From positions 7,316,001-7,380,000 of the forward strand of contig OY783209.1 in NCBI GenBank assembly GCA_963678705.1: a DNA stretch of 64,000 nt, given 5' to 3'. The notes beneath the pieces were generated by a model, which was not told the origin of the DNA, searched no databases, and was given only the letters and a program-made list of their open reading frames with translations. This document shows, in pieces, positions 26,501 through 38,733 of the stretch. Both the position numbers and the translations under genes were made by a program. Position 1 is the first letter of the stretch, and each line of letters begins with the position of its first letter. The stretch is from Panorpa germanica. Taxonomy: Eukaryota; Arthropoda; Insecta; Mecoptera; Panorpidae.

Positions 26501-28079
26501 GATTACGTTCCAGACTCCTCCAGTGGATATAATGACATTGCACTGGTTAGGGTGCAATCACCTATTGTATTTACAGGTAATTCATTTTTGAGTGCATCTA
26601 CTTTTGATAGTTATTAGCACTAAATATACATTTATCAACATTTTATAATACATAATTTATACATTATATAATTTTTTTTCCTATTTTTCAGCTTTTCTTC
26701 CTCTAATAACTTCATCATCCATCTTCCAACATCACTTTCATTATATCTTTATAGATTCATCTGTTTTTATTTCAACAAGAACTGCATCACGATCTGATAC
26801 AGGAATCGCCTCCATGCGATGTCCACATTGCATTCCTTGCTTCTTTTGAAATGCTCATTCTAATATCTTAGAGGAAGAACTTCTTCTATTAGCTCTTTCT
26901 TAATTATTGTGTATCACTTTTCCACATGTCTACCAATTGTATACTGCTAATTAAGTCCTTCCAGTGCACAACTTCTATACTTTCAACTATATCCATCTCT
27001 TCTTATCAAGTTGTTTTTCTATTCTTCCTTTTCCGTTATCTTACACATTTAAAAAAGAAGCGATCCATTGATGATGAGGTAGATTTTCTACTTAAGATTA
27101 ACAATATAGACCCAAAGAACAAATGTAGTCCTATACAAATATCCCATTTAAATCCCGTTTGTAGTTACGATAGTTTACCTCTACATATTTTATGATAATG
27201 ATTTCTTTAAATATTGTTTTACAGATTTTATAAAACCTATTTGTCTTCCAACCGCTGAATTTCCGGAAGTTGCAATCGCCCATGGACAACGCTATACAGT
27301 CGCTGGATGGGGTAAAACGGAAGAAGGTATTTTAATTCTATTGTAGTTTTTATACAATTTAAATAAGCAATAAATAGTGAGGAAGTTAGTCAAGCCAATA
27401 GAGAAATTGCACCAGAAAGGGTAAAACTCTCTTTAAAAAGGAAATGCTAGAAGCATCAGCTTAATATATTTTAACTACTTAGTAATTTACAATTTTAATT
27501 TAAAAGGACAATTATTTCACAATTGCAATTATTATGTATTTATAAATTTGCCAAAGTGTTGCGCACAAACAATTACATTTAGAATTCGGTAGCATTTGAT
27601 TTCTTCCAAACAAAAATATTCCTCTGCCCAGGTAGAAAATTTTCTTGGTGTACATGTTTCGTACTGACTTTCTTGCCAGATAATTTTTAGGTTCAGTTTC
27701 TACTTATATAGATATTTTCTTCCAATTCAAGATTCATTTTCAACCTGGGTTTTCCACTAATTCACATTTACTTTCAGGTACAAATAGTCCAGTTAAACTG
27801 AAGGTATCAGTCCCCATTGTTGATGGAGGCATATGTGGTCCACATTACGATGGTGTTTTGGAGCTAACATCTAGTCAAATTTGTGCTGGTGGAGAGAAGA
27901 GGAAAGACTCTTGTACTGGTGACAGCGGTGGTCCTCTGATGGGAGTTTCTGGTGTCACATTTTATACTATCGCCGTTGTCTCTATCGGACCCAAACCTTG
28001 TGGTCAGGAAAATATGCCGGCTATTTACACCAGCGTACCGGCTTTTATGGATTGGATTACTAATAATGTTGTTGCCTAA
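23513..28079 (+). CDS. SP5: serine protease with a four-cysteine CLIP-like domain
   Basis: Seven exons: 23513-23576, 24967-25132, 25293-25495, 26195-26306, 26371-26576, 27225-27326, 27778-28079; 384 residues. A signal peptide (MKWLIFVLSYVFCLVAIVECA) precedes a CLIP-like exon with cysteines only in LICLK, TKKC and STCC, so canonical Cys1 and Cys3 are absent. The linker holds RIRR (residues 91-94), a furin-type RXRR site, then an Ala-rich run. Predicted activation is at NR122|I123 (IVGG). The triad is in TAAHC, NDIALVRV and GDSGGP, with pocket Asp in KDSC. MPAIYTSV places Ala at position 226, and the loop SIGPKPC is one residue longer than in group A. Expected to be a secreted, probably active protease with altered S1 pocket and CLIP fold. 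Introns carry small inverted repeats. AATAAA at 28361. Confidence 0.87.
24341..24465 (+). repeat. Dispersed repeat RepA, copy 2 (SP5 intron 1)
   Basis: Starts TTAAACACAGTTACGTGTAT and shares ACGTTTTGTGACATATTTTA and the AAATCTACGTTTTTG...CATTAACAT end with copies at 52716 and 58581. No coding capacity. Confidence 0.6.
27627..27749. repeat. CCCAGGTAGAAAATT foldback repeat in SP5 intron 6
   Basis: Left end CCCAGGTAGAAAATTTTCTT faces right end AAGATTCATTTTCAACCTGGG's core (ATTTTCAACCTGGG). A 123-bp element with imperfect inverted ends and no open frame. Confidence 0.55.
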
Positions 28080-28093
28080 ATTAAATCAAATTG

Positions 28094-28163
28094 CCCAGGT
28101 ATAAAAGTATCTTGCAGTTCAAGTTTTATTCATTAATGCATTGCAATACATTTTTTACCTGGG
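28094..28163. repeat. CCCAGGTA foldback repeat after SP5
   Basis: Left CCCAGGTATAAAAG and right TTTTTTACCTGGG are inverted; 70 bp, just 15 bases after the SP5 stop codon, so it should lie in the SP5 3' UTR. Confidence 0.5.
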
Positions 28164-29609
28164 TTTTGTTTCAGCTTTATTTCTTCAGTGTACCGTAAAA
28201 TATGAATGAATTTTAAGATACTAGAATATCATAACGGACACAATTTTATTAAAGAAACAATTGATTAATTTTATGACCTTATTACTGTTATTTATTAGTG
28301 ACGTAATTAAAACTATTCTGCACTTTTACTAAGGCCTCTCTGATTGACAATGTTTCAAATAATAAATTTCAATTATATTTAAAAAAAAACATGTTGGTTT
28401 AATACCTTCCCTTTCCTCACTTTTTTCACTGTCACTTTAAGGTAACATAATTTTTATTTTACATAAATTTAAATGCTACCAAAATAGTCGTCGGCGATAG
28501 CATTGTAATCAAAAAATAAATAAATAAAAAAGAAAACATATTTCACGACTATTTTAATTGCCAAAAAAGTAGATCTATTTTGCAAAAAGGGTCACAAAAC
28601 GTTGCAAGATAATGTAAGGTTTAGTTTAAGATATATAGTTGATATATAATGAAAACCCCTGCTATAGAATATTCCATGAATTCTAAAATATTCAAATCTT
28701 TATTAATAACAATTGCTAAGTTATTACGTTTTGCAGCGAGCGAGCGACTGAGGGAGTAATATGTATATCGCACAACAGAAATACTAATTACATTAATTAA
28801 GTGATATAAGTTGACATTTATAATCACAAATTGTTGTGTTTATTTGACATACAATATGACTACATTTATTATATGTGACACGCGATATGCGATGTTCCAA
28901 CTTAATTAGTCTGAATGTTTTAGATAACAATATTGTTTTCATAACGAATTCCAAGAAGCCAAATACTAATTGTTAATTTAGGGAAAAAATCAACTTTGAA
29001 ACAAATGCATTTCTATAATGAAAAAAGGAAAGCGTTCACATTCAACACTTCCAAATGTAGACGGTTGGTAACTCTAATCAAAGACAAGACATACAAAATT
29101 ATATTGAAAAATATAATGTTTGCTGAAAAATAGGTGAACTTCTTTACTGTCTAAAAGTGGGCACTCCGAGTAGAATTTTATCCAAGATGTTGTAGAGATC
29201 CCGATAGGGATAATGATAAATGTCTAGTATGGAAAAAACGCAGCTGCCTCACGATGGCCTTATAGGCTTCTAGTCAGTTAATAATCTATATAAGTTATTG
29301 ACTTTCAATTAAGAGAACCCTAAAGAATATATATTGAAAAATAAGATAACTAATCAATTTTCTCTTATACAAAAAGTCAAGAGCTTGCAAGACAATCGAA
29401 AAAAACACTACAGTTGCATTCTTATACACATACAAACGCAATGATATTATGTTGGCTTGAAGAGGTGACTTAAATTTAAAAATAATAAAACCACTAAAAA
29501 ACCAGTACCTTAACGAAATTACTAATTAGCAACTGTCTGATAATAATTAATTAATTGCATTATTTATAACGAATTAAATGATATCAACAGTACGTTATAA
29601 GGTTATGGC

Positions 29610-29616
29610 TATATAA
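29610..29616 (+). promoter_or_regulatory. TATA box of SP6
   Basis: TATATAA (CTATATAAGGG) 61 bases before the SP6 ATG. Confidence 0.5.
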
Positions 29617-29670
29617 GGGAATAAATTTTACGTAAATGTTTATTTTGAGGAATAACTATTTTCGTAAACA

Positions 29671-32647
29671 ATGCACGTACGGTGCAAATGTTTCTTGATT
29701 ATTTGTGGCATGGGTTTGCTTGTTTGTGGTAAGTTGTATTTGAGATAAGTAAATGTTAGTTTTAAGAAAGGTCAAATTATTGACACATATAAGGAGAATT
29801 ATTACATTCAAAAAATTAGCTTATAATTTTAGTACAGTTTGTAAAATAGTTAAAAAAAAATTAAGTTAAGCCATATTTATCAACATTGTGATTAAATTTA
29901 GTCTGTTACATGTATTAAGTACAGCCACCGAATAAAATATAATACTGTGCTATATAAAGCGTATATAAAGTTTGTATTTAATATCCATCTATACTTTTGC
30001 TTATGATTGTCGCTAGTGAACTATCTTTAGTAAAATCTAGTTTCATTTAATCTTAAAACGTCTAAATTTCCCTTCAAATCAGGTTTTATTATTCAAGTCC
30101 CGACCCAAATATTTAAAATGAGTATAGCTATTTGTTAGAAGCTATTAAAACAAAACTAACGTACTTACAGTCAGCAGATTCAGTTTAAATAGCATGCCAA
30201 TATGTCTTCGAAAAACTTACCTGAAAAAAAGAAAAACAATGGTTAGAAATATGAATTATGCATTGCTGATTTTACATATAAAAACTACATTCAATTTTTC
30301 AACTATATATTGTCATTAATTTACATTGAATTAAAATTAATATTTATATAAAAAAAATTTAATTTTGATATTAATCAAATTCGTAAATCTAGTTTTAAAT
30401 ATTATAGCTATTTAAATAAATTAGCGTGTCGCTTCTTTTATAAGTAGACATCCAGTAAAAAGTTTTAAAAAGTACGAGGTCAGTCAATTTATGTGCCATC
30501 TAAAGTGGAATCGTCTATAAATATTTTAATTTTTTAAATAACCTTGTGAATGAATCGTTTAACATTTACATTACCAATCAACATCATGAGGAGGAGGGTA
30601 GGGGAATGAGGAATATTATGTAACGTTGCAAATTACGACAACGAATAATTAACTTACTTTAATAAAATTTACGTGTCTTATTACGTTTATACAGTAAAAA
30701 ACGAAAGATGAATTCTGCTGTCATAAACATGAAAACATATAGGCATATAAAACTGATCAACTGAAAAGGAATTCTTACTTTTTTCATTATTTAAAACTAA
30801 TTTCTATTGCTTGACACTTCCGAAGCTGTCTCTGAAACCCCTGAAAATGTCACTACTGGCAATACTGAGTGTGGCGTGCAAAGAACAGGTCTATCAGCAG
30901 GAAAAATTTATGGCGGAATAGAAACGCAGCTTGGCGAATTTCCATGGATGGTGTTACTGAATTACAACAGGATAAATCGATTTGACTGTGCTGGAGCGTT
31001 GATCAACGAAAGATATGTCCTCACAGCAGCTCACTGTTTAATTGGAGAAATTAATCGAGTAATTGGTCATTTGTAAGTAATATAACATGCACGTAGATAT
31101 CTAATTATAATTTCAATATTTTCTTAAGTTTTTGCTTCAATTCAGGACATTTGTTCGCTTAGGGGAGCATGATCTCTCTCAGAACCCGGATTGCTTCCAA
31201 AAAACTTGTGCACCGAAAGTTTTGGATATTCCAGTAGAAAAGATTATTCCACATCCTGGGTATGATCCATCTTCTGCTCAATCTTACCATGATATTGGGC
31301 TGATCAGGTTATCCCAAAACGTTAAATACACGGGTAAGACATAAATTTATACATTCCAGCTAGATGATGATGAATTTCACTAAGTTTTGTTTTCAGATTA
31401 TATAAGACCTATATGTCTACCCAAAAATGAACTAAATGACAATCTGAATATTGGCAAGCGATTAATTGTTGCAGGGTGGGGCAGAACACCATCAGGTAAA
31501 ACTTTAAACGAGTATTTTACCAGTATATATCCAAAATTATTGATATAGTATTGACCAGTACAAAACCAGATGAAAAGATGATATGATAGTCCAGTTAATT
31601 TATGAGATATCTTCGAAGATATATGTAAAATTGTATCCCCTATCTGATTATATATTTAAAGAAAATTAAAAATACAACGAAACAAAATTAGGATGTTGAT
31701 AAACTTGTCGATTACCGCTTCGATGCAATGTCGAATAGTTTCGTCGTTATTTATAGATTCCAAGAAACACCAAGCATTATATCAGGCACTACTCATATGA
31801 GGCCACGTCACCACAAAAATTTGTCAAAATTAATAGGAGATCGTTGAAGGTAGGATAAGTATCTGAAATAGGCAAACGCTTACAGAAAAATCTTTCAATT
31901 ATTCGTGGTAAATCGTAAACTAATGCTCCTTGATGAAATAGTGATTCTTATAATAAAATTATGTGTTCTTATATATTATAAATTGTGACTGGAACGAACT
32001 ACGTCTGCCAGCCGGCTGTGCGGGACTATTGTCAGTAGGATGTATTGGAATTGATTTGCATTAGAACACTTTAGCAAGAGAGCAAATTACTTCTTTAACG
32101 TCTTTTAATACACCAGTCCAGTGTGTACTTCCAGTATGGAATCAGCGTAATAATTTTAACTATAAAACTAATATTTTCAATAATGATAAGATAAATTTTA
32201 GCGGTTTAATTATTTAAAACTTGCCCAGCGCCAATGCCTATAGTTACGTTACTGTTTATTATTAGAAAAAGTTATTAAAAATATAGTTCTAAGTTGTACA
32301 AGTAATTTACGTTTACAGGATCGTTTAACGACGTCAAATTGAAAGTGTCCGTGCCTTTACAACCGAATGAAAAATGTACAAAGGCTTATTCTACAATATC
32401 AAATGCAAGCATAGCACTAATTCCAGAACAAATTTGTGCTGGTGGTGAATTAGGAAAGGATTCATGTCGTGGAGATAGTGGAGGTCCTTTAATGGCAACA
32501 TCAGCTCCTGCAGGATCATGGTACGCAGTTGGAATAGTTTCCTATGGACCTAGACCATGCGGGCTTAAGAAATATCCTTCTGTTTATACGAATGTATCGT
32601 CATATATACAATGGATTCAAGGTCAAATTTATTCATTTATTTACTGA
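29671..32647 (+). CDS. SP6: trypsin-like serine protease of the cluster without a CLIP domain
   Basis: Five exons: 29671-29728, 30826-31072, 31146-31333, 31397-31495, 32319-32647; 306 residues. The signal peptide [19 protein letters not shown] is followed by a 26-residue light chain with one Cys (TECG) and predicted activation at GK46|I47 (IYGG), so the activator must cut after Lys. Intron 1 (1097 bp) shows no CLIP exon. The intron that divides the start of the catalytic domain from TAAHC in all other members is missing; exon 2 spans both. Triad in [13 protein letters not shown] and GDSGGP; pocket Asp in [12 protein letters not shown] puts Ser at 226. The SYGPRPC loop is of the group B type. 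The exon 2 acceptor (at 30825) has a weak pyrimidine tract, so the light-chain start is the least certain part. AATAAA at 32695. Confidence 0.83.
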
Positions 32648-34059
32648 GGCTTACAGAACTGTACTCACAATTATTATTGCTATGTTAATTATTAAATAAA
32701 AAATATAATTAAATATTACTCATGCTTTGTTTATGTATCTCTAAAAATTTAATTGGATAGTAAACTGTATGTTGTGATTTAAATTCACGTAATTATAATT
32801 ATTGAGGTAGGAGTTTTTGTTATTACGAGTATTTTATTACGTACAAACATATTCCGGTTAGGATTTTCAGAATGTATGAACGCAACCGTCTTTTCACGCA
32901 CTGGTGACTCCAGTCACTGTCAAGATATTCTTTACACGGTAAACTACAGTAAGATCGGACATTTGGACTTTCTAACAGAGGTAAACTAGGACGGCGCAAG
33001 TCAGACACGGTCCCTTTTTAATATTTATTACGGTACGAGCACGAGTATCGCTTCTCGTCTCGTAAAAGACCTTTCTCAAAACTATTGAGACGGTACCGTG
33101 ACCACTACGGCGAGACCCGAGAGTCTCGATTCTGGTCTCGTTGACGTTATTTAAAAAAAATAATCCGAAAAAAATAAAGTACACAGTAAACATTTTGGAG
33201 TCACTTTGACATCATATTTGAGATGCGTATGATTTTTTTGTAATGAAAGAGTTCATTTATAGTTCAGTTTCTCACATTCGTTCATATGAAATGTCTGTTT
33301 TATCTGCTACAGATGACGGAACCACTCCACCTTTCGGAATACAAATGAAGATAAAGTTGATGCGAACTATAATTGAAGTGAAATAGTGATAGAGACGTCA
33401 CAAAAAGGGACACTTCACCAAATGTTTACTGGGTTATAAGAAACATAAACGTTCAACCTTTTTTTATTACAAAAAAGGGTAAACAAACATCTGTTAAATA
33501 TTTTATTTTATAATTTTGTCTTTTACAACATTTTTTGAACGGAAACGAATGTTTTAAGGGAAAATAAATGTGAACATAAATTATTTACAATGCGATTGTT
33601 TGAAGATTTTTTAGCCTTTAGTTGCCGCAAAAATGTCGCTGAGCGTAGGTGTTAATAGTGTCAACCTTACAAATTTAACAGATGCACATGCGCTTAACTT
33701 CTCCTTCGACTCTGTCACAAATCCAAGAAATATATTTCTGCATTTAACAAGAAAACTGCTAATGAATAAACTATGATTGTAGATAGCCTATAGACTTATA
33801 ACCAGTATGACTCTGCCTAAAGGTTAAACTTGTTGTTTGTTCTTAAAACAACAAAAACACAACTTCTCAAACTATTATAAAATGATATCATTTCAAAAGA
33901 AACTCATAAATATATATTTAAAATAAGTTTAACAATCTTTGAATAAACTTGAATATTTAATAATACATTTCTGAGATATACTACCAGTCGAGGTTTGAAA
34001 TCGCAAGAAACACGAATATAAAGTACATTAGAAAATTGTTAATTAAAACTGAATACAAA
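32648..34059. other. SP6-SP7 intergenic region
   Basis: Contains the SP6 poly(A) signal (32695-32700), a GC-richer segment at about 32820-33170 with several CGAGAC/GTCTCG-type short inverted motifs but no supported gene, and a 252-bp inverted-repeat element at 33183. Confidence 0.5.
33183..33434 (-). mobile_element. 252-bp MITE (CCCAGTAAACATTT ends), copy 1
   Basis: Ends are ACAGTAAACATTTTGG and CCAAATGTTTACTGGG, inverted complements. It matches, in opposite orientation, an element of the same 252-bp length at 52058. Non-coding; superfamily not determined because no clear target duplication is visible. Confidence 0.75.
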
Positions 34060-37000
34060 ATGAAGTGGATGGTGATAACGCAAGTAGTTTTATTATATGT
34101 GATATGTGCAACTTGTAACAGTAAGTTTTAGAATTAATATAACTTATTCAGCCTGCGTATGTTTGTGCTCGCAAAACTCGAAAAGTAGTTGGTCGATTGA
34201 CTTGAAATTTGGACACGACGATGCATTCAAATACGTTTGCTTTCGTTTCTTTCCAGTTGATCATAGTCTGTGCGTGTGCGTGGGTTTTATTTACATTCCC
34301 ATTCATTCATATCAGACTTAGACATTCTCAGTTTCATTTCATTCTAATATCTCCTTACTAGATACTGTGGATCCCCAAAACTTACTCATCATCTACTAAT
34401 ATTATTAAAATTTCTTATTGACTGATTGATTTGCGAATAATTTAAGAAAAGTCAAGCACTAATCTTTAAATTCATTAGTGAGATAACTCCAAATACTGAA
34501 TTTTGAAATAACAACGAAAATAATATTTGAATTTCAAGTTTTCCAAAACAAAAGTGCGGCAATTTGATTAATGCATACAAATGTGAGGTTGCAAACCTTA
34601 TCCCCGAATCAGCCAGAACCGAATGTGACAACTGTGTTGTTAGTAAAAGAACGAACGGGTTTACGAGTGAGATAAAACACACGGCACGAACGTAACTAAA
34701 CTGATTTGAAACTGGTTTTGAGCATATATTCAGCGACTATATGTCTCGGTCGCAGGGGATTGTTGGTTTCATCAACAGAGATGTTTACGAATACTATTGA
34801 AAAATATTTAAATACATACATACAATCAAATATAACACAATAAAATTCTCTGTTTTGCTATTGTTATAAATTCTATAGAGTCACGATACACGGCTCCTTC
34901 TCGTTTTCGTTGAAAACTTCATTTCTCGTTTAGTTTGCAATCAGAGGACTCGTATGCTTTTCCTCGTGTTTTATCTCACTCGTATACACGTTCAATCTCT
35001 TACTAACAACATAGTTGTAATCATGTTCGCTTCGGGCAGATTCGGGCTATGGTTTGCCACCAGTCGCGTCGTGTACGGAGTGCCTAACTACATGATTATT
35101 AAAAAAAATTCACCTCTAATCAAAAGGTCAAAGAAACGTCAGAGGTCAATACAATTTTCATATAATTTCTCAGAAATTGAGATTGTACAGCACTTACTTA
35201 GTCTTCTTAGAACTTAATCATATGAATCTTGAATGATAAGACAAATAAACAGATTGCCTCATATGTTTACATATTTTATTTTGTACGATACAAGGTTTTT
35301 GTTCATTTTCTAAGAATCACAACATACTAATTGTGTATTTTTAGTCAATGCAACTCACTCTTACTTCGTGTTTGAACAATTGTATACATTTTAGAATATA
35401 TCTTAAAAGTTATAGTTTGTATTTAGAACCATTCATTAAATACGAGTATAAATAAAAAAATAAAATTATTATTTATTATTTTAAAATATTAAATAAAAAC
35501 GAAAGTGAAATATCAAAACAATGTTTGGGAATGCCTTAAATAACTAAAACGAGAAGAAAACATTTCTATTTTAAATATTAACATCTAAGATTAAAAATGT
35601 AATTTAAATTTATTACAGAAGTAACGAAATCACCTGATGGAAATAAAAAACAAAGCGTTTTCTGTATGCCTGTCACAAAATATGAAAAGAGATTAGAACA
35701 AGTTGCAGATGATGTCAAACTTGTAATATCGGATATTTGTTCTTACCAACCGGATGAAGTGAACGTGTGCTGTGCTAATAGTGTCGCTTATAGGTAAATT
35801 ATAGATTCATTAACTAACTTTGGATGATTTTATTAATTAAAATGCATTTAATGTTATATAAAAGATACGATAATAAGAATGCAGTCTAATACCGGTTTCA
35901 CACCAGAAAGACAGTTCAATAAAACACGAACAAAAACTTGTTTTCTTTTAATAAAACACCAATGTTTACACTAAAGAGTTTTGTCTTTTGTTGCTGTTTT
36001 AGTAAACAAAACACATTCCCATCTGGAGTCGGTAAGGTCTGCTTGGTTTGAACACGCAGTTTTGATTTTTTGGACTATTTACGCTTGTCACTTCTTGTTT
36101 ACCATGTTTTTAATTTTTATGGGACACACAGAAAAACACTAAAAACAAAACCAGTCTGTTCATTGTGTACAGACTGTTTTCGAAAAACGGAACTGTTTTA
36201 AAATAAAACAAAACATGATTTTGTTTTGTTTTTTTACAACAAAACTGTCTCAATGGTGTTGAAACCGGCATAACTCTGATTTGGAATTGTAAAAATTGTA
36301 AGATATTTATGGGCGTCAGCAGAATTACTTTCAGGGTGATGCATCTAACTCAGAAGGTACATGTTCAGTATTCATAGAAAAAAAGTAGAGGACACGAATT
36401 TTTTTGAAAATTCGTTGAACATATTTCAACAACAATCGAGATACCTGAAGTTTTTATTCAAACAGTGACTTTAATAATAAAAATGTTATTCCTTTATCTC
36501 TTTCTATGTATTTTCTTTTATGGCAGGGTGTGCAAAGTGCGCCTCTAAGCTCACTCGTCCCAGAGCCCTTGTAGAAAACGGACATTATTAATATCATTGT
36601 TATTTTCAGAGACGCTATAAACAAATTTAAGGAGACAACAATAGAAAAACATAGATACACAAGAGCTGCAGAAAAAGCGAGCCTGCTTCCTAAAAAAGCG
36701 TACTGTGGGAAACAACTAACAGAGAGAATCTTTGGAGGAGAAATTACAGAAATTGATGAATTTCCGTGGCTAGCTTTATTTGAATATCAAAATAGTATGA
36801 TTAAATTGAGTTATGATGCATTATTTGTATGTACTATATATAGATATAAGATATATTTATACTCTTCTAATTGTTGCAGAAATAATAAATGGCAGAGGCT
36901 ATGCATGTGGCGGAAGTATCATAAATTCAAGGTATATTTTGACTGCAGCACACTGCATTACTGGACCCGGCTACGATAGATTAGGCGGACTGTAAGATAT

Positions 37001-38733
37001 GGTTTTTTTCTAATTTTAAATTTCGGTAAAGAAATTTGGATGAATTGTTCTAGTTATTTTTTGTAATGTATGTTTATTGAACAAAACGTAGTAATAGAAA
37101 CGAAGACCACTGCCAACAAATTAATTAGGAACACAGGAAGTATAACAATAGCACTTTAATTGTTACAGTGAAGCTATATGGCTTGGTGAGTACAATGTAG
37201 ACGAAGACCCAGATTGTATTTATCGATATGGTGCAGTAATGAATGGTGAAGAAATGAATGGTGATTGCAATGATGGAGCTGTCAAATTTACGCATGAAAA
37301 AATAATTCCACATCCAGATTATTCCTCATCAGATACAAGTGCTCATAATGACATTGCACTTGTGAGAGTGAATGAACTTATTCCATATACAGGTTTGATT
37401 CTTAGATAAAATGATAACAGAAGAAAAATAATTTAACTAGAATTTTGATACATTATTTTGTTGCAGATTTCATTCGACCAATTTGTTTACCAACTTCTGA
37501 GTTTGCGATTCATGTAGCTGTGGGACAAAATTATACAATTGCCGGTTGGGGAAAAACAGAAAGTCGTACGTTAAACTTTATTAGCCTTATTTTCTTCAAA
37601 CCGTTGAGATAGACTTTTACATAATTTATAATATTAAGGATTGTTTGGTAAGATGAAAAATAAAATGTTTTAGGGGGTTTTACACAGTCAGTTACGATTG
37701 CGATAAATAACCTTTAAGATTGATTTAGATCAGATTTAGATTCAGATAAACTGTCAGTTTATCGTACAGATATACATAATACCAAAATATAGTGCGGATA
37801 TGAACGAAGATGAAGATTTAACCTAACGCGTTGTTACGAGAAAGTTAGACTTTTGTTTGCAATGAGATCTAACAAATCATATAAAGTGAAATTTAATATA
37901 AATTTAATAATGCATTAGTACATATTTTTAAGATACATTATTTTAAAATGCAAAGGCTTGTAAGCAAAATGAATATACGGTATCTATTTTTTTTAATACA
38001 CTGGTTGAAAGAGTGTTATAGATGTTCTTAAGATTTGCTGCAAGTTGAATATGATATTTGAATTTGAAAAGTGACTGCGGAAACAAATTAGACTAGTCGC
38101 TAATGAATTGCATAATTAAGATATGGTATCAGACGTGTTTGGGAGACCAAGTACCTAGACAGATAATTATCAAAAATTAGTTCGTCTAATAAAAGTATAA
38201 CTCCATAAAACACAGTCCCGGATTTAAGGGGGATCAAACCAAGGTTTTTGCCGCGGTTTATATTCAATAAATTTAAAAAAAAAACTGTAATAATTATTAA
38301 AAAAAATTGAATTAATTTAGAAATTTATGTATATAATAAATGAACAAATATCAATGCGTGTAAAATAACTAAAATTAAAAGGGCAATTTTAAGTTTTTGC
38401 AAGTAATTATTTATTTATTTTACAGAAAGGAATAGTCCAGTCAAATTAAAAGTAAACGTCCCAATCGCTGACTACGAATTCTGTGCTCATACTTACAAAT
38501 CTAAAGGAGTAACTCTGAACAATACAAGTCAAATCTGTGCCGGTGGTGTCAACAAGAAGGATTCCTGTACAGGAGACAGTGGAGGTCCTTTGATGGACGC
38601 TTCTGGAGGCTCTTGGTATACAATTGGAGTTGTGTCATTGGGATCACATCCTTGCGCAACAGAAAATTTCCCTGCTGTATACACCAGTGTTATATACCAT
38701 TTAAATTGGATCGAAAATACACTCGAGGAATAA
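34060..38733 (+). CDS. SP7: serine protease with a four-cysteine CLIP-like domain
   Basis: Seven exons: 34060-34120, 35619-35793, 36610-36794, 36880-36991, 37169-37392, 37467-37565, 38426-38733; 387 residues. Signal peptide MKWMVITQVVLLYVICATC, then a CLIP-like exon with cysteines in VFCMP, DICSY and NVCCA only; canonical Cys1 and Cys3 are missing, as in SP5. The linker is charged and ends with predicted activation at ER118|I119 (IFGG). Triad in TAAHC, NDIALVRV and GDSGGP; pocket Asp in KDSC; FPAVYTSV gives Ala at 226. Exon 5 is 224 bases, longer than its counterparts, enlarging the surface loop (YRYGAVMNGEEMNGDC). Closest to SP5 in exon plan and shared oddities, so the two probably arose by one duplication. 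Introns 1 and 2 hold a Helitron-like fragment and a 381-bp MITE. AATAAA at 38807. Confidence 0.88.
34148..34320 (+). mobile_element. Helitron-like fragment in SP7 intron 1
   Basis: Begins TCAGCCTGCGTATGTTTGTG and matches the element in SP8 intron 1 (42509) until it breaks off near CATATCAGACT, before the CTAG terminus. It lies only 27 bases after the signal-peptide exon. Confidence 0.6.
35890..36270. mobile_element. 381-bp MITE in SP7 intron 2, PIF/Harbinger-like
   Basis: Ends TACCGGTTTCA and (complement) TGCCGGTTTCA form inverted repeats, and CAGAAAGACAG / CTGTCTCAATG continue an imperfect pairing. Flanked by TAA on both sides (35887-35889, 36271-36273), the 3-bp TWA target duplication typical of PIF/Harbinger. 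No transposase frame. Confidence 0.7.

Larger units (their letters stand above)
28080..29670. other. SP5-SP6 intergenic region
   Basis: Contains a 70-bp foldback repeat at 28094, the SP5 poly(A) signal at 28361-28366 and the SP6 TATA box at 29610. No gene found. Confidence 0.55.

Noticed and set aside
26926-27195. 89-codon open frame inside SP5 intron 5
   Set aside because: Lies between well-defined exons at 26576 and 27225, low complexity, no family resemblance.
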